32,049 bases of DNA from Ferruginibacter sp. Its GTDB lineage: Bacteria > Bacteroidota > Bacteroidia > Chitinophagales > Chitinophagaceae. The stretch is taken from assembly GCA_019638525.1 (NCBI GenBank), contig JAHBTO010000013.1, positions 1-32,049 of the forward strand, written 5' to 3'. Of the stretch, positions 15,155 to 22,896 are shown one piece after another (position 1 is the first letter of the stretch; each line of letters starts with the position of its first letter). The translations under genes were made by a program, and so were the position numbers. The notes under the pieces were generated by a model. The model did not search any database and was not told where the DNA came from. It saw only the letters and a program-made list of their open reading frames with translations.

Positions 15155-16507
15155 ATGAAAAAACTATTATTAGAAAAAGCACATGTTGAAGGCATTCGTA
15201 CTTACGAAGTGTACCGCCGTGAAGGTGGTTACCGCAGCGTAGAGAAAGCTTTGAAGATGGCGCCAGCCGATATTACGGAAGAAGTAAAGAAAAGCGGGCT
15301 AAGAGGCCGTGGCGGCGCTGGTTTTCCTACTGGGCTTAAATGGAGTTTTTTAGCCAAGCCCGAAGGTATTCCCCGCCACCTGGTGGTAAATGCCGATGAA
15401 AGTGAGCCCGGTACTTTTAAAGACAGGTACCTGATGGAATTTATTCCGCACTTACTTATCGAAGGAATGGTGGTTTCTTCATTTGCATTGGGTTCAAATG
15501 TTTCGTACATATATATACGTGGTGAGTATGCTTGGATAGTTGATATTTTAGAAGAAGCAATAGCCGAAGCAAAACAAAATGGATTTCTTGGAAAAAATAT
15601 TTTAGATAGCGGTTTCGATTGTGAAATATATGTACACCGTGGCGCCGGCGCTTATATCTGTGGCGAAGAAACAGCCTTGCTGGAATCGCTGGAAGGAAAG
15701 CGTGGCAATCCAAGAATTAAACCTCCGTTTCCTGCGGTTAAAGGAGTTTGGGAAAGGCCAACAGTAGTTAATAATGTAGAAACTATTGCTGCCGTTGTAC
15801 CAATAATTAACGATGGCGGTGAAGAATATGCAAAAATTGGTGTAGGAAAAAGTACCGGAACAAAACTGATTAGTGCATGTGGTAACATAAACAAACCCGG
15901 TGTTTTTGAAATTGATATGACCATTTCGGTAGAAGAATTTATTTACAGCGATGAATATTGCGGCGGTATACCCAATGGAAAAAAATTAAAAGCATGTATC
16001 CCGGGTGGGTCATCGGTACCTATATTGCCGGCCAATTTATTATTAACTACAGCAAAGGGCGAAAAAAGAATGATGAATTACGAAAGCCTTAGCGATGGTG
16101 GTTTTGCAACAGGCAGCATGATGGGCTCCGGTGGTTTTATTGTGTTGGATGAAGACCAGTGCGTAGTGAGGCATACCTATACATTGGCCCGTTTTTATCG
16201 CCATGAAAGTTGCGGCCAATGCAGTCCTTGCAGGGAAGGCACCGGGTGGATGGAAAAGATTTTGCTGAACATTGAAAATGGCAAAGGCAAAAAATCTGAC
16301 ATAGATTTGTTGTGGGATATACAGCGAAGGATTGAAGGCAATACCATTTGCCCACTGGGCGATGCAGCAGCCTGGCCGGTAGCAGCAGCTATCAGGCATT
16401 TCAGGGATGAGTTTGAATGGCATGTGCAAAACCCCGGTGAATGTTTAAAAAGAAATTTTGGTTTGGCTCACTATGCAGATGCAATACATGTACCGGTAGC
16501 GGGATAA
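15155..16507 (+). CDS. nuoF: NADH-quinone oxidoreductase subunit F
   Basis: 51-kDa subunit that binds NADH and FMN and carries cluster N3. 450 residues with the NADH loop GRGGAGFPTGLKW (51-63), ADESEPGTFKDR (80-91), GAGAYICGEETALLESLEGK (163-182), and the 4Fe-4S ligands Cys353, Cys356, Cys359 in SCGQCSPCREGTGW and Cys399 in CPLGDA. All catalytic features are intact, so the complex is of the NADH-oxidising type and not the truncated ferredoxin-type seen in some bacteria. Confidence 0.97.
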   Translation: MKKLLLEKAHVEGIRTYEVYRREGGYRSVEKALKMAPADITEEVKKSGLRGRGGAGFPTGLKWSFLAKPEGIPRHLVVNADESEPGTFKDRYLMEFIPHLLIEGMVVSSFALGSNVSYIYIRGEYAWIVDILEEAIAEAKQNGFLGKNILDSGFDCEIYVHRGAGAYICGEETALLESLEGKRGNPRIKPPFPAVKGVWERPTVVNNVETIAAVVPIINDGGEEYAKIGVGKSTGTKLISACGNINKPGVFEIDMTISVEEFIYSDEYCGGIPNGKKLKACIPGGSSVPILPANLLLTTAKGEKRMMNYESLSDGGFATGSMMGSGGFIVLDEDQCVVRHTYTLARFYRHESCGQCSPCREGTGWMEKILLNIENGKGKKSDIDLLWDIQRRIEGNTICPLGDAAAWPVAAAIRHFRDEFEWHVQNPGECLKRNFGLAHYADAIHVPVAG

Positions 16508-16982
16508 GGCAAAAGTGAAAATTCAAAACAAAAAAGTGAATACAGATATTAAATATCGTTGTTATCAATTTTCACTTTCAGTTATAAGATTTTTGAAATC
16601 TGGTAAATGGGATAGTTTAAGTTTGGTTATGGTGAAGCAGTTAATGCGTTCAGCTTCGTTAGTTGGTGCTAATGTTATTGAAGCAAAAAACAGCTCTTCA
16701 AGGATAGAGTTTAAAAGGTATTACGAAATTGTATTAAAGTCATGTAATGAGTCGAAGTATTGGATTTGTTTATTAAGAGATGGATTTGAGTTGAAAGATG
16801 AAATACTGGATAAGATAATAAAAGAAGCGGATGAATTATCAAAAATTTTGGCAGCATCAGTAATTAAATTAAAACAAACAAGCAATAAAACTGGGAAATA
16901 AAAAAAGGTGAAGTTTTAGAATAAATATCATTAATTCAGTTCACAAACTTTTAGGATTTGACTTTTAACTTTTGAATTAAAT
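16508..16982. mobile_element. putative IVS-like element carrying a four-helix-bundle gene
   Basis: The left arm 16508-16529 begins right after the nuoF stop and matches 11987-12008, the left arm of the nuoB-nuoC element, at 19 of 22 bases. The right arm contains TTTGACTTTTAACTTTT (16957-16973), identical to 12025-12041 in the right arm of that element. In the nuoB-nuoC spacer the two matching segments are only 16 bases apart; here they enclose about 430 bases with the four-helix-bundle gene. The interpretation as an insertion of cargo between existing arms, or of empty copies as deletion products, is inference. No target duplication or transposase was seen. Confidence 0.5.
16515..16901 (+). 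CDS. four helix bundle protein (23S rRNA intervening-sequence / S23 family)
   Basis: 128 residues. The segment YRCYQFSLSVIRFLKSG, then VMVKQLMRSASLVGANVIEA, KRYYEIVLKSCNESKYWICL, LRDGFELKD and a final helix EADELSKILAASVIKLK are the family pattern of four antiparallel helices, with the conserved RSA.S.GAN.IEA turn. The family was first noted in intervening sequences of Leptospira and Coxiella 23S rRNA genes, and the Avd protein of diversity-generating retroelements is related. The start is GTG 16515, which lies inside the left repeat arm; GTG 16536 is an alternative. The gene sits between nuoF and nuoG in the same direction. Function is unknown; nucleic-acid binding is known or proposed for relatives. 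Confidence 0.85.
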   Translation: MKIQNKKVNTDIKYRCYQFSLSVIRFLKSGKWDSLSLVMVKQLMRSASLVGANVIEAKNSSSRIEFKRYYEIVLKSCNESKYWICLLRDGFELKDEILDKIIKEADELSKILAASVIKLKQTSNKTGK

Positions 16983-17036
16983 ATGGCAGATGAGATTTCA
17001 AAGATCATTGCTTCAATTATTTTAAATACTAAATAG
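16983..17036 (+). pseudogene. 18-codon remnant of a second four-helix-bundle gene
   Basis: ATG 16983 to TAG 17034-17036 encodes only MADEISKIIASIILNTK. This lines up with the C-terminal helix of the intact neighbour (ADELSKILAASVIKLK) and with the usual end of the family. The ATG is directly preceded by the heptad arm GACTTTTAACTTTTGAATT, as for real nuo genes. The short peptide could still be translated, but the simplest reading is the tail of a decayed copy whose first 100 or so codons have been lost. Confidence 0.5.
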
Positions 17037-17040
17037 TCGA

Positions 17041-17080
17041 ATGTTTTAATTTTTTGACTTTTTAATTTTGACTTATTGAT
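17041..17080. repeat. heptad-like right arm before nuoG
   Basis: T-rich repeat with GACTTTTTAATTTTGACTTA units ending five bases before the nuoG ATG. It is the counterpart of the arms before nuoC, nuoD, nuoF and nuoL, and would be the right arm of the decayed second element. Confidence 0.6.
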
Positions 17081-18247
17081 ATGTCTGAAGAAATAAAAAC
17101 TTTTAAAGTAACCATCGACAACATCACCATAGATGTTGCACCGGGCACTACTATATTAAATGCGGCAAGGCAGATAGGAGGAGATGTAACGCCACCGGCC
17201 ATGTGTTACTATAGTAAGCTGGAAGGCAGTGGTGGTAAATGCCGTACCTGCCTGGTGGAAGTGGCAGCAGGCTCAACCGCCGACCCAAGGCCTATGCCTA
17301 AACTGGTGGCCAGTTGCCGTACTGCCGTTATGGATGGCATGGTGGTAAAAAATATCACCAGCGATAAAGTGTTGGATGCAAGAAACGGCGTGGTTGAATT
17401 TTTATTAATCAACCATCCGCTCGATTGCCCCATTTGCGACCAGGCTGGCGAATGTCATTTGCAGGATTTGAGTTACGAACACGGTACAGAAGGCACCCGT
17501 TACGAATTTAAAAGAAGAACATTTGAAAAAGAAGATATTGGCCCATTGATTCAGCTTCACATGACAAGGTGCATACTTTGTTACCGCTGCACTTATGTAG
17601 CCGACCAAATAACTGATAAAAGAGTACATGGTATTTTAGACCGTGGCGACCATGCGGAAATATCTACCTACATTTCAAAAGCAATTGACAATGATTTTAG
17701 CGGCAACATGATTGATGTATGCCCTGTAGGTGCTTTAACCGATAAAACATTCAGGTTTAAAAACCGGGTATGGTTTACCAAACCGGTAGATGCCCATCGT
17801 GATTGCGAAAACCCCAAATGCTGTGGTAAAGCCACATTATGGTTACGTGGCGATGAAGTATATCGTGTAACAACACGTACCGACCCCTGGGGCGAAGTAC
17901 AAAGCTTTGATGGTAAACCCGGATGGATTTGTAATACCTGCCGCTTCGAAAAAAAGAAAACAAGCGACTGGGTGGTAGAAGGCTTAACCACTATCAGCCG
18001 GCATTCTGTAATTGGCGCTAATAAATATGCAAAATTGGAAATGCCTAAAGATACCATTAAAGAAGTACTTGATGGCAGGGATCCTAAATTGCTGATGGAC
18101 ATTCACAGCGTTAGTGGTGTAAATAAACCCGAAATTTATTTGAGTGAATTAGACAGGCCGGCACATATAGAAGATTTTGCAAAGCCAACCGAACATAAAC
18201 TTGATAAGCCGGTTCAACCGTCTTTATTAAATGAAGAAAAAAAATAA
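17081..18247 (+). CDS. nuoG: NADH-quinone oxidoreductase subunit G, short form without the molybdopterin domain
   Basis: 75-kDa-type subunit that carries electrons along the peripheral arm. Ligands for three clusters are visible: 2Fe-2S N1b (Cys42, 54, 57, 79), N5 (His112, Cys116, 119, 125 in HPLDCPICDQAGEC) and N4 (Cys164, 167, 170 and Cys214 in CPVGAL). A further set, Cys242, 247, 248 with Cys284 and 287, corresponds to the N-terminal part of the molybdopterin-like domain, but that domain itself (several hundred residues in E. coli NuoG) is missing. The protein is 388 residues instead of 700-900. The frame is clean and the next gene follows after 12 bases, so it is a natural short form, as in other Bacteroidota, and not a frameshift. 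Confidence 0.95.
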   Translation: MSEEIKTFKVTIDNITIDVAPGTTILNAARQIGGDVTPPAMCYYSKLEGSGGKCRTCLVEVAAGSTADPRPMPKLVASCRTAVMDGMVVKNITSDKVLDARNGVVEFLLINHPLDCPICDQAGECHLQDLSYEHGTEGTRYEFKRRTFEKEDIGPLIQLHMTRCILCYRCTYVADQITDKRVHGILDRGDHAEISTYISKAIDNDFSGNMIDVCPVGALTDKTFRFKNRVWFTKPVDAHRDCENPKCCGKATLWLRGDEVYRVTTRTDPWGEVQSFDGKPGWICNTCRFEKKKTSDWVVEGLTTISRHSVIGANKYAKLEMPKDTIKEVLDGRDPKLLMDIHSVSGVNKPEIYLSELDRPAHIEDFAKPTEHKLDKPVQPSLLNEEKK

Positions 18248-18259
18248 ATAAACAGTATT

Positions 18260-19312
18260 ATGCTTTTAGCAATTGATATGGCATTGGTTATTGAAAAACT
18301 TGTTTTGATTGTCATTGTAGTAATGGCATCGTTGGTGATTGCCATGTACACAACTTTTGCCGAAAGAAAAGTGGCGGCCGTATTGCAAGACCGGCGGGGG
18401 CCAAACAGGGCCGGCCCGTTTGGAATATTACAACCACTAGCCGATGGTTTGAAATTATTTTTTAAAGAAGAAATCATTCCTAATTTTTCATCAAAAGCAT
18501 TATTCATATTAGGCCCTTCGTTGGCAATGTTAACAGCCATCATGACCGGGGCTGTAATTCCCTGGGGCGATAAAGTTCATTTTTTTAACAGGGATATTTC
18601 GTTGCAGATTGCCGATGTAAATATGGGCATTTTGTATGTATTTGCCGTAGTTAGCATGGGTGTGTACGGTATCATGATTGGAGGATGGGCAAGTAACAAT
18701 AAATATTCGCTGATGGGTGCCTTAAGGGCAGCATCACAAATTATAAGTTACGAACTGGCCATGGGTATATCACTGATTGCATTGCTGATGGTAACAGGTA
18801 CGCTTAGTTTGAAAGAAATGGTGGTGGCACAACAACAAGGTTTATGGAACATCGCTTATCAGCCACTTGGCTTTTTAATATTTTTAATTTGTGCCTTTGC
18901 CGAATGTAACCGTACACCGTTTGATTTAGCAGAAGCAGAGAATGAACTGGTAGGCGGTTACCATGTTGAATATTCATCCATGAAACTGGGCTTCTATCTT
19001 TTTGCTGAATATGTAAACATGTTTATCAGCAGTGTAGTGATGGCTACTTTATTTTTTGGCGGATTTGATATACCATTCTTAAACGAAGCAAATTATGACC
19101 AAAACTGGATGGCATTATTTGGTGTGCTGATGTTGATGGCAAAAGTGGTTGGCTTTATATTCCTGTTCATGTGGGTAAGGTGGACGATACCAAGATTTAG
19201 GTACGACCAATTGATGAATCTTGGCTGGAAGGTTTTGATACCATTGGCATTATTTAATATGTTACTTACAGGTGCATTGGTATTATTAAAACACAATGGC
19301 TGGCATTTTTAA
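18260..19312 (+). CDS. nuoH: NADH-quinone oxidoreductase subunit H
   Basis: Membrane subunit that anchors the peripheral arm and forms the quinone entry channel. 350 residues, eight or so hydrophobic helices. Diagnostic segments are TTFAERKVAAVLQDRRGPNR, GPFGILQPLADGLKLFFKEE, the acidic loop FAECNRTPFDLAEAENELVG with GYHVEYSSMKLG after it, and RWTIPRFRYDQLM near the C-terminus. The start at ATG 18260, 12 bases after nuoG, is followed by a membrane helix. No repeat element is found in this spacer. Confidence 0.97.
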   Translation: MLLAIDMALVIEKLVLIVIVVMASLVIAMYTTFAERKVAAVLQDRRGPNRAGPFGILQPLADGLKLFFKEEIIPNFSSKALFILGPSLAMLTAIMTGAVIPWGDKVHFFNRDISLQIADVNMGILYVFAVVSMGVYGIMIGGWASNNKYSLMGALRAASQIISYELAMGISLIALLMVTGTLSLKEMVVAQQQGLWNIAYQPLGFLIFLICAFAECNRTPFDLAEAENELVGGYHVEYSSMKLGFYLFAEYVNMFISSVVMATLFFGGFDIPFLNEANYDQNWMALFGVLMLMAKVVGFIFLFMWVRWTIPRFRYDQLMNLGWKVLIPLALFNMLLTGALVLLKHNGWHF

Positions 19313-19384
19313 ATTTTAAAATTCAAAATACAGGAGTTTTTCTTTATAAATACTTAAACAAAGGGCTCCATTGAAAAATAAAAG

Positions 19385-19939
19385 ATGAACGCATTAACAA
19401 ACAGGGCAAAACCGGTTGACCGCCGAAAGATGAATTTCCTGGAGCGGATTTACCTGGTAGCTATTTTTAAAGGTATGATGATAACCTTCAGCCATATCTT
19501 TAAAAAGAAACCCACAATTAACTATCCCGAAAAAACAAGGCCATTCAGCCCTGTGTTTCGTGGTTTGCATATTTTAAACAGGGATGAAGAAGGCCGTGAA
19601 AACTGCACTGCATGCGGCTTGTGTGCTGTTGCCTGCCCTGCCGAAGCCATCACTATGGAAGCTGCAGAAAGGCAACCAGGCGAAGAAGATTTATACCGGG
19701 AAGAAAAATATGCAGCCAGGTACGAGATAAATATGCTGCGTTGTATCTTTTGTGGCTTATGCGAAGAAGCTTGCCCCAAAGATGCAATCTATTTAAGCGA
19801 AACTTTTGCGCCTTCAGATTATCAGCGTAAGCAGTTTATTTATAAAAAAGAAGATTTATTAATACCTCACCCTTTAAAACAACCTGAAGAATATAAAAAA
19901 GCTTTAGGCAATAAGGTTAAAAGAGAAAAGGCTAACTAA
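19385..19939 (+). CDS. nuoI: NADH-quinone oxidoreductase subunit I
   Basis: Ferredoxin-like subunit with clusters N6a and N6b that passes electrons to NuoB. 184 residues. Two 4Fe-4S motifs are complete: Cys74, 77, 80, 84 in CTACGLCAVACP and Cys120, 123, 126, 130 in CIFCGLCEEACP. An amphipathic N-terminal segment (IYLVAIFKGMMITFSHIF) docks it to the membrane. Only four bases separate it from nuoJ, so translation of the two may be coupled. Confidence 0.97.
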   Translation: MNALTNRAKPVDRRKMNFLERIYLVAIFKGMMITFSHIFKKKPTINYPEKTRPFSPVFRGLHILNRDEEGRENCTACGLCAVACPAEAITMEAAERQPGEEDLYREEKYAARYEINMLRCIFCGLCEEACPKDAIYLSETFAPSDYQRKQFIYKKEDLLIPHPLKQPEEYKKALGNKVKREKAN

Positions 19940-19943
19940 GTTT

Positions 19944-20444
19944 ATGGGCATTACACAAATATTATTTTGGGGTTTATCGGTACTTGCCATTTTTGCTGCA
20001 ATAATGGTTGTTGCCAGTAAAAGCCCGGTGCACAGCATCCTGTCGCTGATTGTGGTTTTCTTTGCCATATCAGGCCATTACATTTTATTGAATGCACAGT
20101 TTTTAGCTATTGTAAACATAATTGTGTATGCAGGCGCCATTATGGTATTGTTTTTATTTGTAGTGATGCTGATGAACCTCAATGCAGGCTCAGAACCACA
20201 AAAACACCGTTTGCTACAATTTGCAGGTTTGATTTCTGGAGGATGCTTGTTCCTGGTTATCATATCGGCCATTTCTGAAACTCCGCAGGCTGCGAGCAAT
20301 GTGATGATAGGCACAGGCAACAGCGGGTTAATTAAAAACCTGGGTATGGTGTTGTTTAAAGATTATGTAATTCCTTTTGAAATAAGCAGTATATTATTTT
20401 TAAGTGCAATGATTGGAGCAGTGATGATTGGTAAAAAGAATTAA
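19944..20444 (+). CDS. nuoJ: NADH-quinone oxidoreductase subunit J
   Basis: Membrane subunit with five helices in 166 residues. The conserved helix 3 segment with NIIVYAGAIMVLFLFVVML is present; it contains the pi-bulge region that moves during proton pumping. The N-terminus (ILFWGLSVLAIFAAIMVV) is normal. It is followed by an inverted-repeat spacer before nuoK. Confidence 0.95.
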   Translation: MGITQILFWGLSVLAIFAAIMVVASKSPVHSILSLIVVFFAISGHYILLNAQFLAIVNIIVYAGAIMVLFLFVVMLMNLNAGSEPQKHRLLQFAGLISGGCLFLVIISAISETPQAASNVMIGTGNSGLIKNLGMVLFKDYVIPFEISSILFLSAMIGAVMIGKKN

Positions 20445-20506
20445 AAAAAGTCAGAAATAAAAAGTGATTTACCCTGTTAGGTTTTCACTTGTAACTTTTG
20501 AATAGA
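20444..20506. repeat. imperfect inverted repeat in the nuoJ-nuoK spacer
   Basis: Left arm with AAAAAGTC and AAAAAGTGA units (20444-20467). The right arm is TTTTCACTTGTAACTTTTGA (20482-20501). Same A-rich then T-rich heptad style as the other nuo spacers, with a short loop ACCCTGTTAGG. The right arm ends about 12 bases before the nuoK ATG. Confidence 0.6.
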
Positions 20507-20513
20507 TATTATT

Positions 20514-20846
20514 ATGGAAATTAAATGGTATATCGGTTTGGCAGTGGCGCTTTTTTGTACCGGGGTAGTGGGGGTATTGGTGCGCCGAAATTCTATCATC
20601 ATTTTTATGTGCATAGAGCTGATGCTGAATGCAGTGAATTTATTGCTGGTGGCTTTTTCAAAAATGCATGCTTCATCACCTGCGGCCATAGCCGATCCAT
20701 CCATAGTTAGCAATGCACAGATATTTGTATTCTTTATTATGGTAGTGGCAGCGGCAGAAGTAAGTGTTGGGCTGGCCATTATTGTAATGTTGTACCGGAA
20801 TACTAGGTCTGTAGATGTGAATTTCCTTAACCGTTTAAAACATTAA
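20514..20846 (+). CDS. nuoK: NADH-quinone oxidoreductase subunit K
   Basis: Three-helix membrane subunit of 110 residues, related to MnhC/MrpC antiporter subunits. The two glutamates essential for proton transfer are visible: one in FMCIELMLNAVNLLLV and one in VVAAAEVSVGLAIIV. The start MEIKWYIGLAVALFCTG is standard. Confidence 0.96.
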   Translation: MEIKWYIGLAVALFCTGVVGVLVRRNSIIIFMCIELMLNAVNLLLVAFSKMHASSPAAIADPSIVSNAQIFVFFIMVVAAAEVSVGLAIIVMLYRNTRSVDVNFLNRLKH

Positions 20847-20880
20847 AAATTAAAAAAAAATTTAAGCGCTGTTTTATTTT

Positions 20881-20919
20881 GACTTTTGAATTTTCACTTA
20901 TGACTTTTGATTTTGGCTT
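20881..20919. repeat. heptad array abutting the nuoL start codon
   Basis: Five clean 7-base units, GACTTTT, GAATTTT, CACTTAT, GACTTTT, GATTTTG, then GCTT and the ATG. This is the clearest case of the right-arm repeat ending exactly at a start codon. A weaker A-rich left part (20845-20864) follows the nuoK stop. Confidence 0.8.
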
Positions 20920-22833
20920 ATGAGTAATATTTTAAAATTTATTTGGCTGATACCTGTACTGCCTTTGCTTGGTTTTCTCTTTAACGGGTTGGCAAGGAAA
21001 CAGGTTTCTAAAACCATGGCAGGCATCATTGGTAGTGGTACTGTATTGGGCGCTTTCTGTATAAGTATTTTGGTTTTCTTTTCTGTAAAAGGCGGTAATA
21101 CGCATGTAGCCCATTATTTTAATTTTATTGATATCAATTCGCTTAAGATAGGTTTCGATTTCCAGGTAGATCAACTCACTTCAATATTTCTTTTAATTAT
21201 AACCGGTGTAGGATTCCTGATACATGTGTATTCAACTGCTTACATGCATGGCGAAGAACCAAAAGATTTTGCAAAGTATTTTGCTTACCTCAATCTTTTT
21301 GTATTCTCGATGCTGTTGTTGGTAATGGGTGCCAACTATGTAATCATGTTCATGGGTTGGGAAGGTGTAGGGCTTTGTTCGTACCTGCTCATTGGTTTTT
21401 GGTTTAAAAATACCGATTTCAATAATGCAGGAAAAAAAGCATTCGTGATGAACCGCATTGGCGATTTTGGTTTTTTACTAGCTGTGTTTTGGTTAATAGT
21501 AAAAGTAGGCTCGGTTGATTATCACCAGGTGTTTGATGCCGTAGCGGTAGCAAAAACAAATCCACTTACCACATTCGATGTAACCGGCATTACCTTACTT
21601 TTATTTGTTGGTGCCATGGGTAAAAGTGCACAAATACCACTGTACACATGGTTGCCCGATGCCATGGCAGGCCCCACACCAGTTAGTGCATTAATACATG
21701 CCGCTACCATGGTAACCGCCGGTATTTATATGATTGCACGCAGCAACATTTTATATACCCTTGCTCCGGTTAGTCAAAATGTAGTTGCCATCATTGGTTT
21801 GGCAACAGCCATATTAGCAGCAACTATTGCCTTAAAACAAAATGATATAAAAAAAGTATTGGCTTATTCTACCGTAAGCCAGTTGGGATATATGTTTTTA
21901 GGATTGGGTGTAGGCGCATTCACCGGTGCTGTATTTCATGTAATGACGCATGCATTTTTTAAAGCATTATTATTTCTTGGTGCAGGCAGTGTAATACATG
22001 CCATGAGCAACGAACAGGATATCCGTAATATGGGTGGATTGAAAAGATACATGCCTGTTACACATATCACTTTCTTGTTGGCATGTTTTGCCATTGCTGG
22101 TATGCCTCCGTTTTCGGGTTTCTTTTCTAAAGATGAAATATTGGCCGGCGCCTTTGCCAAAAGCCCGTTATTATGGGGCATTGGCGTTGCCGGCGCTGTA
22201 ATGACGGCTTTTTATATGTTCCGTTTATATGCCATGACTTTTCTTGGAAAATTCAGGGGAACTGAAAAACAAGAAGGCCATTTACACGAAAGCCCCAAAG
22301 CAATTACCTTTCCATTAATCATATTGGCTATCTTATCAGTTATTGGCGGATGGGTAGGCATACCGGAAGTATTTATGCATGACGGCCACTTGCTTGATGA
22401 TTTTTTATCACCGGTGTTTGAACAAAGCAATACCATCACACAAAAGCATGTGTTAACTCATTCAACCGAATATATCCTGATGGGCACTTCGGTAGTGCTT
22501 GCATTGATAGCATTGTTATATGCCTGGAACAGGTTTAGCAAATATCAAAAAACCGGTAAAGAAGAAGCCGGGCTTGGAAAAGTGCTGGAGAATAAATGGT
22601 ATGTTGATGAATTGTATGATGCAATAATTGTAAAACCGGTTTTATCTGTTGCCAGGTATCTGAATAATGTGATGGAGAAAAAAGGAATTGATGGTTTTGT
22701 AAATGGTGTTGGCAAGGCTATCAATTATGGTAGCCGTCAGATAAGGCTATTGCAATCGGGGCAGGTAGGCGCTTATATACTAATGATGGTATTGGGCATA
22801 CTGCTGTTTTTTATTATGCAATTGTATTTATGA
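20920..22833 (+). CDS. nuoL: NADH-quinone oxidoreductase subunit L
   Basis: Largest antiporter-like membrane subunit, 637 residues and about 16 helices including the long lateral C-terminal helix. Diagnostic segments: MGWEGVGLCSYLLIGFW (holding the conserved glutamate), GAMGKSAQIPLYTWLPDAM (conserved lysine of helix 7), GPTPVSALIHAATMVTAGIY, KKVLAYSTVSQLGYMFLG and GMPPFSGFFSKDEIL. Complete and in frame. Confidence 0.97.
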   Translation: MSNILKFIWLIPVLPLLGFLFNGLARKQVSKTMAGIIGSGTVLGAFCISILVFFSVKGGNTHVAHYFNFIDINSLKIGFDFQVDQLTSIFLLIITGVGFLIHVYSTAYMHGEEPKDFAKYFAYLNLFVFSMLLLVMGANYVIMFMGWEGVGLCSYLLIGFWFKNTDFNNAGKKAFVMNRIGDFGFLLAVFWLIVKVGSVDYHQVFDAVAVAKTNPLTTFDVTGITLLLFVGAMGKSAQIPLYTWLPDAMAGPTPVSALIHAATMVTAGIYMIARSNILYTLAPVSQNVVAIIGLATAILAATIALKQNDIKKVLAYSTVSQLGYMFLGLGVGAFTGAVFHVMTHAFFKALLFLGAGSVIHAMSNEQDIRNMGGLKRYMPVTHITFLLACFAIAGMPPFSGFFSKDEILAGAFAKSPLLWGIGVAGAVMTAFYMFRLYAMTFLGKFRGTEKQEGHLHESPKAITFPLIILAILSVIGGWVGIPEVFMHDGHLLDDFLSPVFEQSNTITQKHVLTHSTEYILMGTSVVLALIALLYAWNRFSKYQKTGKEEAGLGKVLENKWYVDELYDAIIVKPVLSVARYLNNVMEKKGIDGFVNGVGKAINYGSRQIRLLQSGQVGAYILMMVLGILLFFIMQLYL

Positions 22834-22896
22834 TAACTGCATATATGATAATACATGAAAATGGTTTGAAAATAAAATCAGGTATAAGATTATAAT

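Noticed and set aside
16043..16429. Long reading frame antisense to nuoF
   Set aside because: It lies wholly inside a highly conserved gene, has no family match and no sensible start region.
17668..18102. 144-codon frame antisense to nuoG
   Set aside because: Product has no recognisable features; nuoG on the other strand explains the codon pattern.
17081..18247. Frameshifted or broken nuoG
   Set aside because: The frame closes cleanly, nuoH follows after 12 bases, and no further NuoG-like sequence is seen after the stop; short NuoG is known in Bacteroidota.
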